Below, one piece after another: positions 1 through 12,200 of a DNA stretch of 64,000 bases. The notes below the pieces were generated by a model. That model had not been told where the DNA came from. It saw nothing but the letters and a program-made list of their open reading frames with translations, and searched no databases. Within the stretch, counting starts at the first letter, position 1. Each line of letters starts with the position of its first letter. The position numbers and the translations under genes are program-made. The stretch covers positions 22,608 to 86,607 of the forward strand of contig LGRX02029362.1 of the NCBI GenBank assembly GCA_001247695.2, read 5' to 3'. The stretch is from Cymbomonas tetramitiformis. Lineage: Eukaryota; Chlorophyta; Pyramimonadophyceae; Pyramimonadales; Pyramimonadaceae.

Positions 1-165
1 CGAGGGCAGCAGCGCACTGCGGGTGCATGTGCGCTGCTACGCGCGCTGCGGGTTCCCACTCAGCAGCAGCGCACCGCCGTACAGCGGAGGCCGCACAGGA
101 GACTCTCACGCCTCACGTGGTCATTGCCTCCCGTCCCTATATCCACATGTGCTCGGGGTGCTTAC

Positions 166-237
166 AATGATTGCAGAAAAATGAGCGCCCCGATCTCCGT
201 AGGCACCGTGCCTGTCAAGCTGTTGAAGGAAAGATAC
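166..237 (-). CDS. LRR exon 12 (leftmost in window)
   Basis: This 72-nt exon lies between acceptor ccgcag and donor GTAAGCACC. It reads YLSFNSLTGTVPTEIGALIF then LQS and a split Leu codon. It carries TEIG rather than TQMG, like its neighbour at 2808, so these two exons form an older, more diverged subgroup outside the 1.6-kb array. The flanking intron at 64-160 matches 2705-2800. Confidence 0.7.
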
Positions 238-3200
238 CTGCGGCAAGCCCAGCAGCCCACACACCCTCTATGGTCCTCCCTCCCTCCACTGCATCCGCAC
301 CTCCCCTCATCACCCCCGACAGCACGCACCAGCTGTATCCACACACATATATATACACACACAATGGTGGGAGCATGGCTAGCGCGACTCAGAGGGTGGA
401 TATGAATGGGGGCCATTGGCAAAGTGACAGTGCGCGAGCGGGGCGGTTGCAGAGGCGCTCTAATGGCTGTGCAAGGCTTAGGGGGTCCCATTCTTCACGA
501 CAGAGCTCCGGAAATTCTGGATGAGTGTCCCGAAGTGTGTGTTTATAATCATCCTTTGATCCCCGGCGTGGGTACGTAGTGCAGCTGATCTTCTGTGGTT
601 ACGGGGTGCCAAAGGAGTCAGTCCAAGGATTAACATACACACACAACGCGAGCAGGGCGGTTGCAGAGACGCTCTAATGGCTGTGCAAGGCTTAGGGGGT
701 CCCATTCTTCACGACAGAGCTCCAGAAATTCTGGATGAGTGTTCTGAAGTGTGTGTTTATAATAATCCTTTGATCCCCGGCGTGGGTACATAGTGCAGCT
801 GATCTTCTGTGGTTACGGGATGCCAAAGGAGTCAGTCCAAGGATAAATACACACACAACGTTGTGTGCATGTATATTGTTGAAGATGATTTGGATTCCCG
901 TGTACGAGGTATGATTTAAAAGTTCTCGATGAGCACAAAAATATGCAAAGAAAAACAAATGAAAAGTTTAACCCCATTTATATTCGCAAACTAAGACCCT
1001 TTCAGAAGCTTACAAATCTTGTCTATGAAGTTAAGGAACCTGTTATTAAACGGCAAACGTTATTCTTAGTTTGCAGAAATCGCTTGAAAGACACAGGGGG
1101 TCTGCCACCATGGAACTTTCTGACAGGAAATTTCGGAAATCATGACGACAAATTATGAAGCCGCGATCGCGATGGATTGCGATTGTTGCCTGGAACTTTG
1201 AGTTCTTTTACGGGGTTTGCCCTATTTCTCCCCTTATAGGCTGAGAACTAGAATGATGTTATAAACACGTTGCAAATAATCATGGAACGATTAACTGCAC
1301 AATAGCACTGGTAATAAATTGCTATGAAAATATATATTGTGAATTGTCTAGCTGCACATACGCGGTTTGTCCCAGCCACGGGCACTCGTCAGTAGGCTTC
1401 AGCGAAAAAGGCTTTCCCCCCGTGGTCCCGATACCACTTCACGGTCCTAAGCATATCACAGTACAGATTCAAACAAGTATGTCACGCGGCCAGCATGTGC
1501 TGTACGAAGGAATTGTATGCTTGTACTCTCGAGTAGTGATTGACTAAAAGCAGTGCAGATTAAAATCGCGACATGGAACCATCCCCCTTGCGTGTGGACA
1601 GAACACAAACACCTCTTATCATGGTGTCTGGTGTGTCCACACTTTTAGTCGTCAAAAGGGACTGCATGTAACATAGAAGATTCAGTTAAGCCATTTGGGC
1701 AAACGCATACGCTTTATAATTTCAAATACTATAGTATTCAATGGCTGAATATGTACCTATGCCATCCCATGCCAGTGTCATAGCCAGTGAGGGCCAACTA
1801 AATTAATTTAGCCAATAATATTTGTGCAATGCACATATGTAGACTATACAGAAGCATAACGGACAGAAAACTAAAAGGAGGGCTAGGCTCCCTCGGAAGA
1901 ATTAGCCACACAACCTGAAAAGGTGGCGGTCTTTCATTCATTCATTCTATGTATACTATACATGATCATTAGGGATGTTAAGCAGGAAAATCTTTACTAA
2001 AACACAAAGTTGATATGTACATCCCTTGGCGCTATCTCATTCGAGCCAGCGTCAAAGGTCCACTTGAGCTTTGAGCGCCCGAACTGCACCCGAACTGCAA
2101 GTGCGTGACCTAACCGGAAATTTATGCCGCATATGTGTACTAGAGTGCACGGCACAACACTAGATGATACAAAACAAGTGAACCGAATAGATTTGTTGAT
2201 CCGAATGTCGTGTGATGCTGTGTGTTGAAATTTGCTAGATAGGCGACGCGCTTGCGGGTTCGGGTGAAGTTCGGGATCTCAGAGTTCAATCGGATCTTTG
2301 GCGCTAGCTAGAATGAGCCAGCACCAGAAGAATGAGAACTTAAACGTACATCAATAATATCAGTTGTAAACTTCAAAGTTTGATGATTACTTAAATGATA
2401 TGAAGTTGCGCATGAAGGAGGGCTGAGGTGAGACTCAAGGCCTCGCCAGAGCCCTCAGCGACAACACCCAGGCCGCCCAATGCCAATTCGGAAATTTGCC
2501 TAAATGATTGCCTCTGAGTCCGTCGTGCCTCTCGAAATAAGTTCAAGTGAGTTCCACGCATGTAAATCCTGATGTACGCCATCAGAATGCCGCCAGCGCT
2601 CCACATGCATGTGCTTGTCTACAGCTATAGCACTCCCCTCACCCACTCCACAGGAGCCTCAGCCGATGCCTGCGACAACAAGCGGAGCGTTGCATTCCCA
2701 CTCAGCAGCAGCGCACCGCCGTGCAGCGGAAGCCGCTCACGAGACTCTCACGCCTCACGTGGCCATTGCCTCCCGTCCCTATATCCACATGCCCTCGGGG
2801 TGCTTACATTTCATTCAGATCAGTGAGCGCCCCGATCTCCGTAGGCACCGTGCCTGTCAGCTTGTTGCCACTAAGATGCCTGCGGCAAGCCCAGCAGCCC
2901 ACACACCCTCTATGGTCCTCCCTCCTTCCGCTGCGCCGGACACAGCAGCGCCTCACGACGACCAATACATGTGTTTGGCATGTGTACGGCATGCGTGCGG
3001 CACTCTGCGCTGTTCAGAACGGTGTGCAGTGTAGCTGCCTCGGATCACGCCCGTTCTTATAGAATGGGCCCAGGCACCGTGCCAACGCTCACGCAGCTCA
3101 GGCCACGTGGACATTTATATGTGAATCAATAGAAGCACAAACTTTTATTGAGCTTTCGCCAAATCCTCTTGAGTCTTGCCAAATGCTCGGAGAGCTTTTG

Positions 3201-6200
3201 CAACGGTTCGTCAGGTAGGTGAACTAGTATTCATACTTTCAACTGTGCTCGTGCTTCTCGTCATACTCCGACCTGAAGTTCTAAAGGGAACGAGGGCTTA
3301 CCTGAGTTGGAAGTTTAGCCCTGAACTGCGATCACGTGAAATTCGACTGTCCGCAGCTATCTCACACTGCCCGGAACAAACGACGTGGTTTGCCGTGGGA
3401 CAAGAAGCCTTTGCAAGCGGCCATGCAGAAAGTGTCAGAGGCAATGGAAGTGGTTGAGGAAGCAAGGGGGGCAAATGAGCATTTGCCACCACACGTGCCA
3501 AAGGCGGATGACGTCAAGAAGTTGAGTGATTACAGCAGGTCTCAAAAGCGTGCCCAACGGGTCTATGCTGCTGTCCTCCACTCTGCAGATTGGCTTTGGC
3601 TGGCTGGGCAAGTGGGGGCGGCTCGTTTTTCGTGGCTCTTCTCAGTGACCTACAATAGCACCGTCAATTTTGATGGGTGTCTCGTGCTGCCCGGCATTAG
3701 AGCTCAGTTCGGCAGAATATCGGGTGGCCCTACGACACATTCTTCACCCAGAGCAACTCCTCCTTGGTCCAGCGGGGGAGTGCCCCGACTGTGGGGGAGA
3801 GTGGGATTCCACAGGGACACACTTGTTGGCATGCAGAGGAGGATCGGGGACTGGCGGAGGAGACTGGTACTCTTTCATTTACCACAAGCTGCAGAGGGTG
3901 CTCTTTGAGGCGGCCAAGTCTGCTTATCTGTTGGCGTCTGTGGTGCACGATGATTTCGCGGGCCACCTGACATACTCACCGAACCATTGCCAGGATGTGA
4001 CAGTGCTTGATGCGAAGGGGCCCAGTCAGCATGTGGTGATCGATGTTGCCACCGGAAGGCTGCACGATGAGGTGGAGACAAGGGCCTTCGCCGCCGTTTG
4101 ATGACGAGGTGTCGCTGAGGGACGCAACTCAGCAGCAGCAGAAGTGGCTGGACGCGGAGAAGGAGAGACTTTTGGCGAATATTGCATGGTCGATCGAGAT
4201 CGAAGAGGTCTCACCTTTCTCGCGCCTTTTTAGTACCAAACCGAGTACAAACAATTGGAGACTTGTGGCGGACTTCAGATGGCTAAATCAGTGGTGCTTG
4301 AAGGGCAGGATGCGGATGGAAACACTGAAGAAGCTGCGCAGGCTGGAGAAGCCGCAAGACAGGTGCTTCAGCTTCGACATGCAGGACGGTTTTCACGCGC
4401 TTGAAATTCATCGCGATTTCCAAACGTTCATGCACTTCGACCTCCAAGAAGAGCTCTTCAAAACTCTCGGCGGTCCCCTTTGGATGGAGCGGTCGATGCG
4501 CCGCAGGTGTTTCGCAAATCCGTATGTGCGATGGTGGATGCATTACGTTCCGCCCGCAGGTAGCAGCAGATCGCAAAGCAGTACGACGTCTACGGGACGG
4601 TTCAATCATACGACAACGGTGGTCTGTTCATCGCAGAGTGGGATGCGCTGGTGGGAATCAGCATGTCGGGATGGGTGTGCTGCCGTACATGGACAACATT
4701 CCGGCGTCAATAGACTCTCACTGAGAAGGCGTGCAGAAACAGGATCGAGTCCAGTGTGTGCTCCATCGTCTCGGTTCGCAGCGGCACGAAAAGAAAGGAC
4801 ATCGGGACCCGGTGTGGATCGTCGAGAACCTTGGTCTGGAGGTGGACTTGAAGCAAGGCCAATATCGCGTGACAGAGCAGCGTGTACGCAAGATCAACGT
4901 CAGGGCAAAAGAGATTCTGTGTGACGCGATAAGAACGCGGAGGTGGATCCGTGCAACGTGAATAACCTTTTTCCGGGGCTCTGTCGATCTGTGGACCTAG
5001 CCGTGCCAGCAACGAGGCTCTACCTACGAGAGTTGTACTTTGTGCTATCAGAGAAGTGCAGCTGGGACGTGAAGGTGAAGATTATTTGAGCGGCATGGAC
5101 AGACTTGGAATGGTGGTCTCGCCTACCGGTGATGAGCATGTGGAACGGCCGCAGGATCTGGCGGTCACTGACTCAGGATCTGGCGGTCACTGATGCAGGC
5201 GAAGCTGCACGCGAATTCCTCGATGATGGCGTAGGGCAGCGTGCTCAACCTCGAGCAATCTGCGAGAGGTTTTTGGCCTAACGAGATGCATAGTTGGCAT
5301 ATCATACACCTGGAGCTGGAAGCAGTATACAAGACGATGCAAGCGTTTCTGCAAGGGCTTGAGGGCAAGGTTGTACTTCTGAACTGCGACAACCAGGCAG
5401 TGATGGCCGTGCTCTCCCACTTCACTTACAGGAACCCGGTCTTGATAAGGAGAATGCGAAGACTTTGATCGCTCCTCGACTTACATCGGGCTACAGGCTT
5501 GTTACATCCGCAGCAAAGCCAGCGTGTGGACTGACAACCTTTCTTGCTGCGAGGATGTGGACGATTGAAGGCCCAAACGGAGGTGGTTTGAGTGGATGGG
5601 CCAGCAAGCAGTGGGGCCCCTACATGGCGAACCGGTTCGCGTCCAAGATCTCTGGGCAGCTCCCGCGTTACTATGCAGCGTGAAAAGATCCTGGTGTGCG
5701 AGGGTGTGGATTCTCTGGCGTACTGCTGGAGGGGGGAGAACAATCTGGTGAACCCCCGTGGGCATTGCTGGACGAGGTGGCTCAAAAGCTGCGGGAGGAG
5801 GAAGCTGCCACGACGCTGATGCCACGAGCATGCAGCCTTGGCTGCTACACCTGCCCTCGGGTACTTACAAGTAAAACAGCCGTGTGGCCGTCCCCATCTG
5901 CGTGGGCACCGTGCCCGTCAGGCTGTTGCTACTAAGATACCTATTGGCACGCACACCAGCCCACGCACCCTCACTCACACGTGGTCCTCCCTCCCTCCCT
6001 TCCTCCCTCTCCCTCCTTGCGCAGCGCCCACAACCACCCACCCCTCAGCCCGCACTGCACTGCTGCAGTACAGTCACGGGTGCGTTGAAGCGCTGCAAGG
6101 ACGGATGCCATACATCATTCTGTCCTCTGTCAAGCCCGTGCTGATCCCGCCCGCTCTAAAGCTGGGCTCAATGGTGTGATCATCCATGATGACCGTGAAC

Positions 6201-9200
6201 ACACCCTTCCTCACCGCTCACCACCTGCTGGACATTCGGTCGTATGCGAGGTGTCCACCTGGGCTGGAGTTTGAGGCAGGACTCGACGACATACACACGT
6301 CTCAAGCATGCAGCAGGATGTATATGAGCTAAAGCAGGCTTACTTGCAGGGCCTAGTCTGAGACCTCCGAGGGCACCACCCCTGCCCTGTGACCCTGCAC
6401 CTCGAGGGTGGGGCACCCATCCCTGCACGAGCCGGGACTGCACCGCAGAATGGGCACCACTCCCGCAGACTGATGATTGTGCGCACCAGTCCCGAGGAAG
6501 CCCGTCTCGGTGTGGGCAGCCACGAGCACCCGCAAAAGCCAAAGGGCACACATTCATCGCCTCTGAACACTACTCGCAACAACAATGCTGCACATCCGGC
6601 ACCCTGGCAGCGGGCATCATCGGAAGCTCTCGGCAGCACAGCCAGAGCGATGCACACCCTGCTGCCCACGGCCATGGGATCCGCCCCCGACAGGCTGTGG
6701 GAGCCGTCCAACCGCATCACCGACATACGCCCCGACTGAGAACAACAAATTGCAGCGAAGCAGCCGAACGGCCCCTGAGGCCCCGCATAGATACCGCCCA
6801 CAGGGGTAGCATGCTTGGGTGCTTGGTCGCTTCCCTTGTCCGGCTTTCCAACACGCCTTCCGCCCCCCTCCCGCACGAGTCTCCGTCCATGCCACCGCCC
6901 ACCCCCACCAGCACTGTACCCTGTCTCAGCATGTCTCAGCATGCAGCCTTGGCCCTGCTGCTACACCTAACCCTCGGGTACTTACAAAGTAGTCAGCTGT
7001 GTGAGCGCCCCCATCTGTGTGGGCACCGTGCCCGTGAGCAAAAGGTCTTCAAGATCCCTGCAGCACGCACACCAGCCCACACACCCTCACTCACACGCGG
7101 GTCCTCCCTCCCTCCCTCCCTCCCTCCTCAGCGCCCGCAACCACCCACCCCTCAGCCTGCACCGCGCTGCTGTCTCCTCCATCCCCCACCTGCCCGCCGC
7201 TCGTCAGCATCATTGTCCCTCCCTCACCAACCCAGCAATGGCCCTGCATCGTACCCGTTGCCACCATTGCCATCATCGGCTGCTTTACCCTACGTGATGC
7301 ACGGTGATGGGCAAACCCTCGCTTCCACGCCCTGCACAACTGCGCCTACATACACATCCACACCATGCCGCATGCACACCGGCGTTGCTACCGGGTGTGC
7401 ACCCTCTACGGACCGCAGCTATGTGAGGTCTGACCGCATCAACGCCGCACTTTGCTCTACACCTCCCGGCACCTCTTCCCCTGGTAGTGCACCAGAAGCC
7501 ACCCGACATGCAGACCCCGCAGCACTGTGCCTTCGATCGGACCCGTCATAGCATCATCCAAGATACCAGCCAACCCCCCAGATCCCGTGACGCCTGCCTG
7601 TATGTCGTGACTTTAGCCACTGCCTCAGGCCCCTCCCTCACTCCTGTGAACTGAACGTGCCACCAGGACAGTCACGGGTGCGTTGAAGCGCCTCAAGGCC
7701 GGATGCCACACATCATTCTGTCCTCTGTCAAGTCCGTGCTGATCCCGCCCGCTCTAAAGCTGGGCTCAATGGTGTGATCATCCATGATGACCGTGAACAC
7801 ACCCTTCCTCACCGCTCACCACCTGCTGGACATTCGGTTGTATGCGAGGTGTCCACCTGGGCTGGAGTTTGAGGCAGGACTCGACGACATACACACGTCT
7901 CAAGCATGCAGCAGTATGCATGTGAGCTAAAGCAGGCTTACTTGCAGGGCCTGGTCTGAGACCTCCGAGGGCACCGCCCCTGCCCTGTGACCCTGCACCT
8001 CGAGGGTGGGGCACCCATCCCTGCACGAGCCGGGACTGCACCGCAGAATGGGCACCACTCCCGCAGACTGATGATTGTGCGCACCCGTCCCGAGGAAGCC
8101 CGTCTCGGTGTGGGCAGCCACGAGCACTCGCAAAAGCCAAAGGGCACACATTCATCGCCTCTGAACACTACTCGCAACAACAATGCTGCACATCCGGCAC
8201 CCTGGCAGCGGGCATCATCGGAAGCTCTCGGCAGCACAGCCAGAGCGATGCACACCCTGCTGCCCACGGCCATGGGATCCGCCCCCGACAGGCTGTGGGA
8301 GCCGTCCAACCGCATCACCGACATACGCCCCGACTGAGAACAACAAATTGCAGCGAAGCAGCCGAACGGCCCCTGAGGCCCCGCATAGATACCGCCCACA
8401 GGGGTAGCATGCTTGGGTGCTTGGTCGCTTCCCTTGTCCGGCTTTCCAACACGCCTTCCGCCCCCCTCCCGCACGAGTCTCCGTCCATGCCACCGCCCAC
8501 CCCCACCAGCACTGTACCCTGTCTCAGCATGTCTCAGCATGCAGCCTTGGCCCTGCTGCTACACCTAACCCTCGGGTACTTACAAAGTAGTCAGCTGTGT
8601 GAGCGCCCCCATCTGTGTGGGCACCGTGCCCGTGAGCAAAAGGTCTTCAAGATCCCTGCAGCACGCACACCAGCCCACACACCCTCACTCACACGCGGGT
8701 CCTCCCTCCCTCCCTCCCTCCCTCCTTGCGCAGCGCCCGCAACCATCCACCCTCAGCCCGCACTGCGCTGCTGTCTCCTCCATCCCCCACCTGCCCGCCG
8801 CTCGTCAGCATCATTGTCCCTCCCTCACCAATCCAGCAATGGCCCTGCATCGTACCCGTTGTCATCATTGCCATCATCGGCTGCTTTACCCTACGTGATG
8901 CACGGTGATGGGCAAATCCTCGCTTCCACGCCCTGCACAACTGCGCCTACATACACATCCACAACATGCCGCATGCACACCGGCGTTGCCACCGGGTGTG
9001 CACCCTCTGCGGCCCGCGGCCAAGTGAGGTCTGACCGCATCAACGCCGCACGTCGCTCTACACCTCCCGGCACTTCTTCCCCTGGTAGTACCCCAGCAGC
9101 CACCCGACATGCAGGCCCCGCAGCACTGTGCCTTCGATCGGACCCGTCATAGCATCATCCAAGATACCAGCCAACCCCCCAGATCCCGTGATGCCTGCCT

Positions 9201-12200
9201 GCCTGTCGTCACTCTAGCCACTGCCTCAGGCCCCTCCCTCACTCCTGCGAACTGAACGTGCCACCAGGACAGTCACGGGTGCGTTGAAGTGCTGCAAGGC
9301 CGGATGCCACACATCATTCTGTCCCTGTCAAGTCCGTGCTGATCCCGCCCCCTCTAAAGCTGGGCTCAATGGTGTGATCATCCATGATGACCGTGAACAC
9401 ACCCTTCCTCACCGCTCACCACCTGCTGGACATTCGGTTGTATGCGAGACGTCCACCTGGGCTGGAGTTTGAGGCAGGACTCGACGACATACACACGTCT
9501 CAAGCATGCAGCAGTATGTATTTCGGCTGAAGCAGGCCCTGGTCTGAGACCTCCGAGGGCACCACCCCTGCCCTGTGACCCTGCACCTCGAGGGTGGGGC
9601 ACCCATCCCTGCACGAGCCGGGACTGCACCGCAGAATGGGCACCACTCCCGCAGACTGATGATTGTGCGCACCCGTCCCGAGGAAGCCCGTCTCGGTGTG
9701 GGCAGCCACGAGCAGCCGCAAAAGCCAAAGGGCACACATTCATCGCCTCTGAACACTACTCGCAACAACAATGCTGCGCATCCGGCACCCTGGCAGCGGG
9801 TATCATCGGAAGCTCTCGGCAGCATAGCCAGAGCGATGCACACCCTGCTACCCACGGCCATGGGATCCGCCCCCGACAGGCTGTGGGAGCCGTCCAACCG
9901 CATCACTGACATACGCCCCGACTGAGAACAACAAATTGCAGCGAAGCAGCCGAACGGCCCCTGAGGCCCTGCATAGATACCGCCCACAGGGGTAGCATGC
10001 TTGGGTGTTGGTCGCTTCCCTTGTCCGGCTTTCCAACACGCCTTCCGCCCCCCTCCCCCACGAGTCTCCGTTCATGCCACCGCCCACCCCTGCCAGCACT
10101 GTACCCTGTCTCAGCATGTCTCAGCATGCAGCCTTGGCCCTGCTGCTACACCTGCCCTCGGGTACTTACAAGTGATACAGCTGTGCGAGCGCCCCCATCT
10201 GCGTGGGCACCGTGCCCGTCAGGCTGTTGTCATGAAGATACCTGCAGCACGCACACCAGCCCACGCACCCTCACTCACACGTGGTCCTCCCTCCCTCCCT
10301 TCCTCCCTCTCCCTCCTTGCGCAGCGCCCGCAACCACCCACCCCTCAGCCCGCACCGCGCTGCTGTCTCCTCCATCCCCCACCTGCCGCTCGTCAGCAAC
10401 ATTGTCCCTCCCTCACCAACCCAGCAGTGGCCCTACATCGTGCCCATTGTAACCATTGCCATCATCGGCTGCTTTACCCTACGTGATGCACGGTGATGGG
10501 CAAGCCCTCGCTTCCACGCCCTGCACAACTGCGCCTACATACACATCCACACCATGCCGCATGCACACCGGCGTTGCCACCGGGTGTGCACCCTCTGCGG
10601 ACCGCGGCCAAGTGAGGTCTGACCGCATCAACGCCGCACTTCGCTCTGCACCTCCCGGCACCTCCTCCCCTGGTAGTACCCTAGAAGCCACCCGACATGC
10701 AGGCCCCGCAGCACTGTGCCGTCGATCGGACCCGTCATAGCATCATCCAAGATATCAGCCAACCCCCCAGATCCCGTGATGCCTGCCTACGTGTCCTCAC
10801 TCTAGCCACTGCATCAGGCCCCTCCCTCACTCCTGTGAACTGAACGTGCCACCAGGACAGTCACGGGTGCGTTGTCACGCTGCAAGGCCGGATGCCATAC
10901 ATCATTGTGTCCTCTGTCAAGCCCGTGCTGATCCCGCCCGCTCTAAAGCTGGGCTCAATGGTGTGATCATCCGTGATGACCGTGAACACACCCTTCCTCA
11001 CCGATCACTACGTGCTGGACGTTCGGTTATATGCGAAACGTCCACGTGGGCTGGAGTTTGAGGCAGGACTCCATGACATAAGTCTAAACCATGCAGAAAT
11101 ATGCATATGAGCTAAAGCAGGCTTACTTGCAGGGCCTGGTCTGAGACCTCCGAGGGCCCCACCCCTGCCCTGTGACCCTGCACCTCGAGTGTGGGTCACC
11201 CATCCCTGCACGAGCCGGGAGTGCACCGCAGAATGGGCACCACTCCCGCAGACTGATGATTGTGCGCACCCGTCCCGAGGAAGCCCGTCTCCGTGTGGGC
11301 AGCCACGAGCAGCCGCAAAAGCCAAAGGGCACACATCCATCACCCCTGAACACTATTTACAACAACAATGCTGCACATCTGCCCTCGGGTACTTACAACT
11401 CAACCAGCTGTGTGAGCAACCCCATCTGCGTGGGCACCGTGCCCGCCAGAATATTTGCGATAAAAATGCCTGCAACACGCACACCAGCCCACACACCCTC
11501 ACTCACACGCCGGTCCTCCCTCCCTCCATCCCTACCTGCGCAGCGCCCGCAACCACCCACCCCTCACCCCGCACCGCGCTGCTGTCTCCTCCATCCCCCA
11601 CCTGCCGCTCGTCAGCATCATTGTCCCTCCCTCACCAACCCAGCACTGCCCCTGCATCGTGCCCATTGTCACCATTGCCATCATCGGCTGCTTTACCCTA
11701 CGTGATGCACGGTGATGGGCAAACCCTCGCTTCCACGCCCTGCACAACTGTCCCTACATACACATCCACACCATGCCGCATGCACACCGGCGTTGCCACC
11801 GGGTGTGCACCCTCTGCGGACCGCGGCCAAGTGAGGTCTGACCGCATCAACGCCGCACTTCGCTCTGCACCTCCCGGCACCTCCTCCCCTGGTAGTACCC
11901 CAGAAGCCACCCGACATGCAGGCCCCGCAGCACTGTGCCGTCGATCGGACCCGTCATAGCATCATCCAAGATACCAGCCAACCCCCCAGATCCCGTGATG
12001 CCTGCCTACGTGTCCTCACTCTAGCCGCTGCCTCAGGCCCCTCCCTCACTCCTGCGAACTGAACGTGCCACCAGGACAGTCACGGGTGCGTTGTCACGCT
12101 GCAAGGCCGAATGCCATACATCATTCTCTCCTCTGTCAAGTCCGTGCTGATCACGCTCGCTCTAAAGCTGGGCTCAATGGTGTGATCATCCATGATGACC

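Noticed and set aside
3060..3110. Plus-strand GTVPT-LTQL reading that looks like an LRR fragment in opposite orientation
   Set aside because: It is only about ten codons, has no splice sites in register, and could arise from palindromic similarity to the LRR core.
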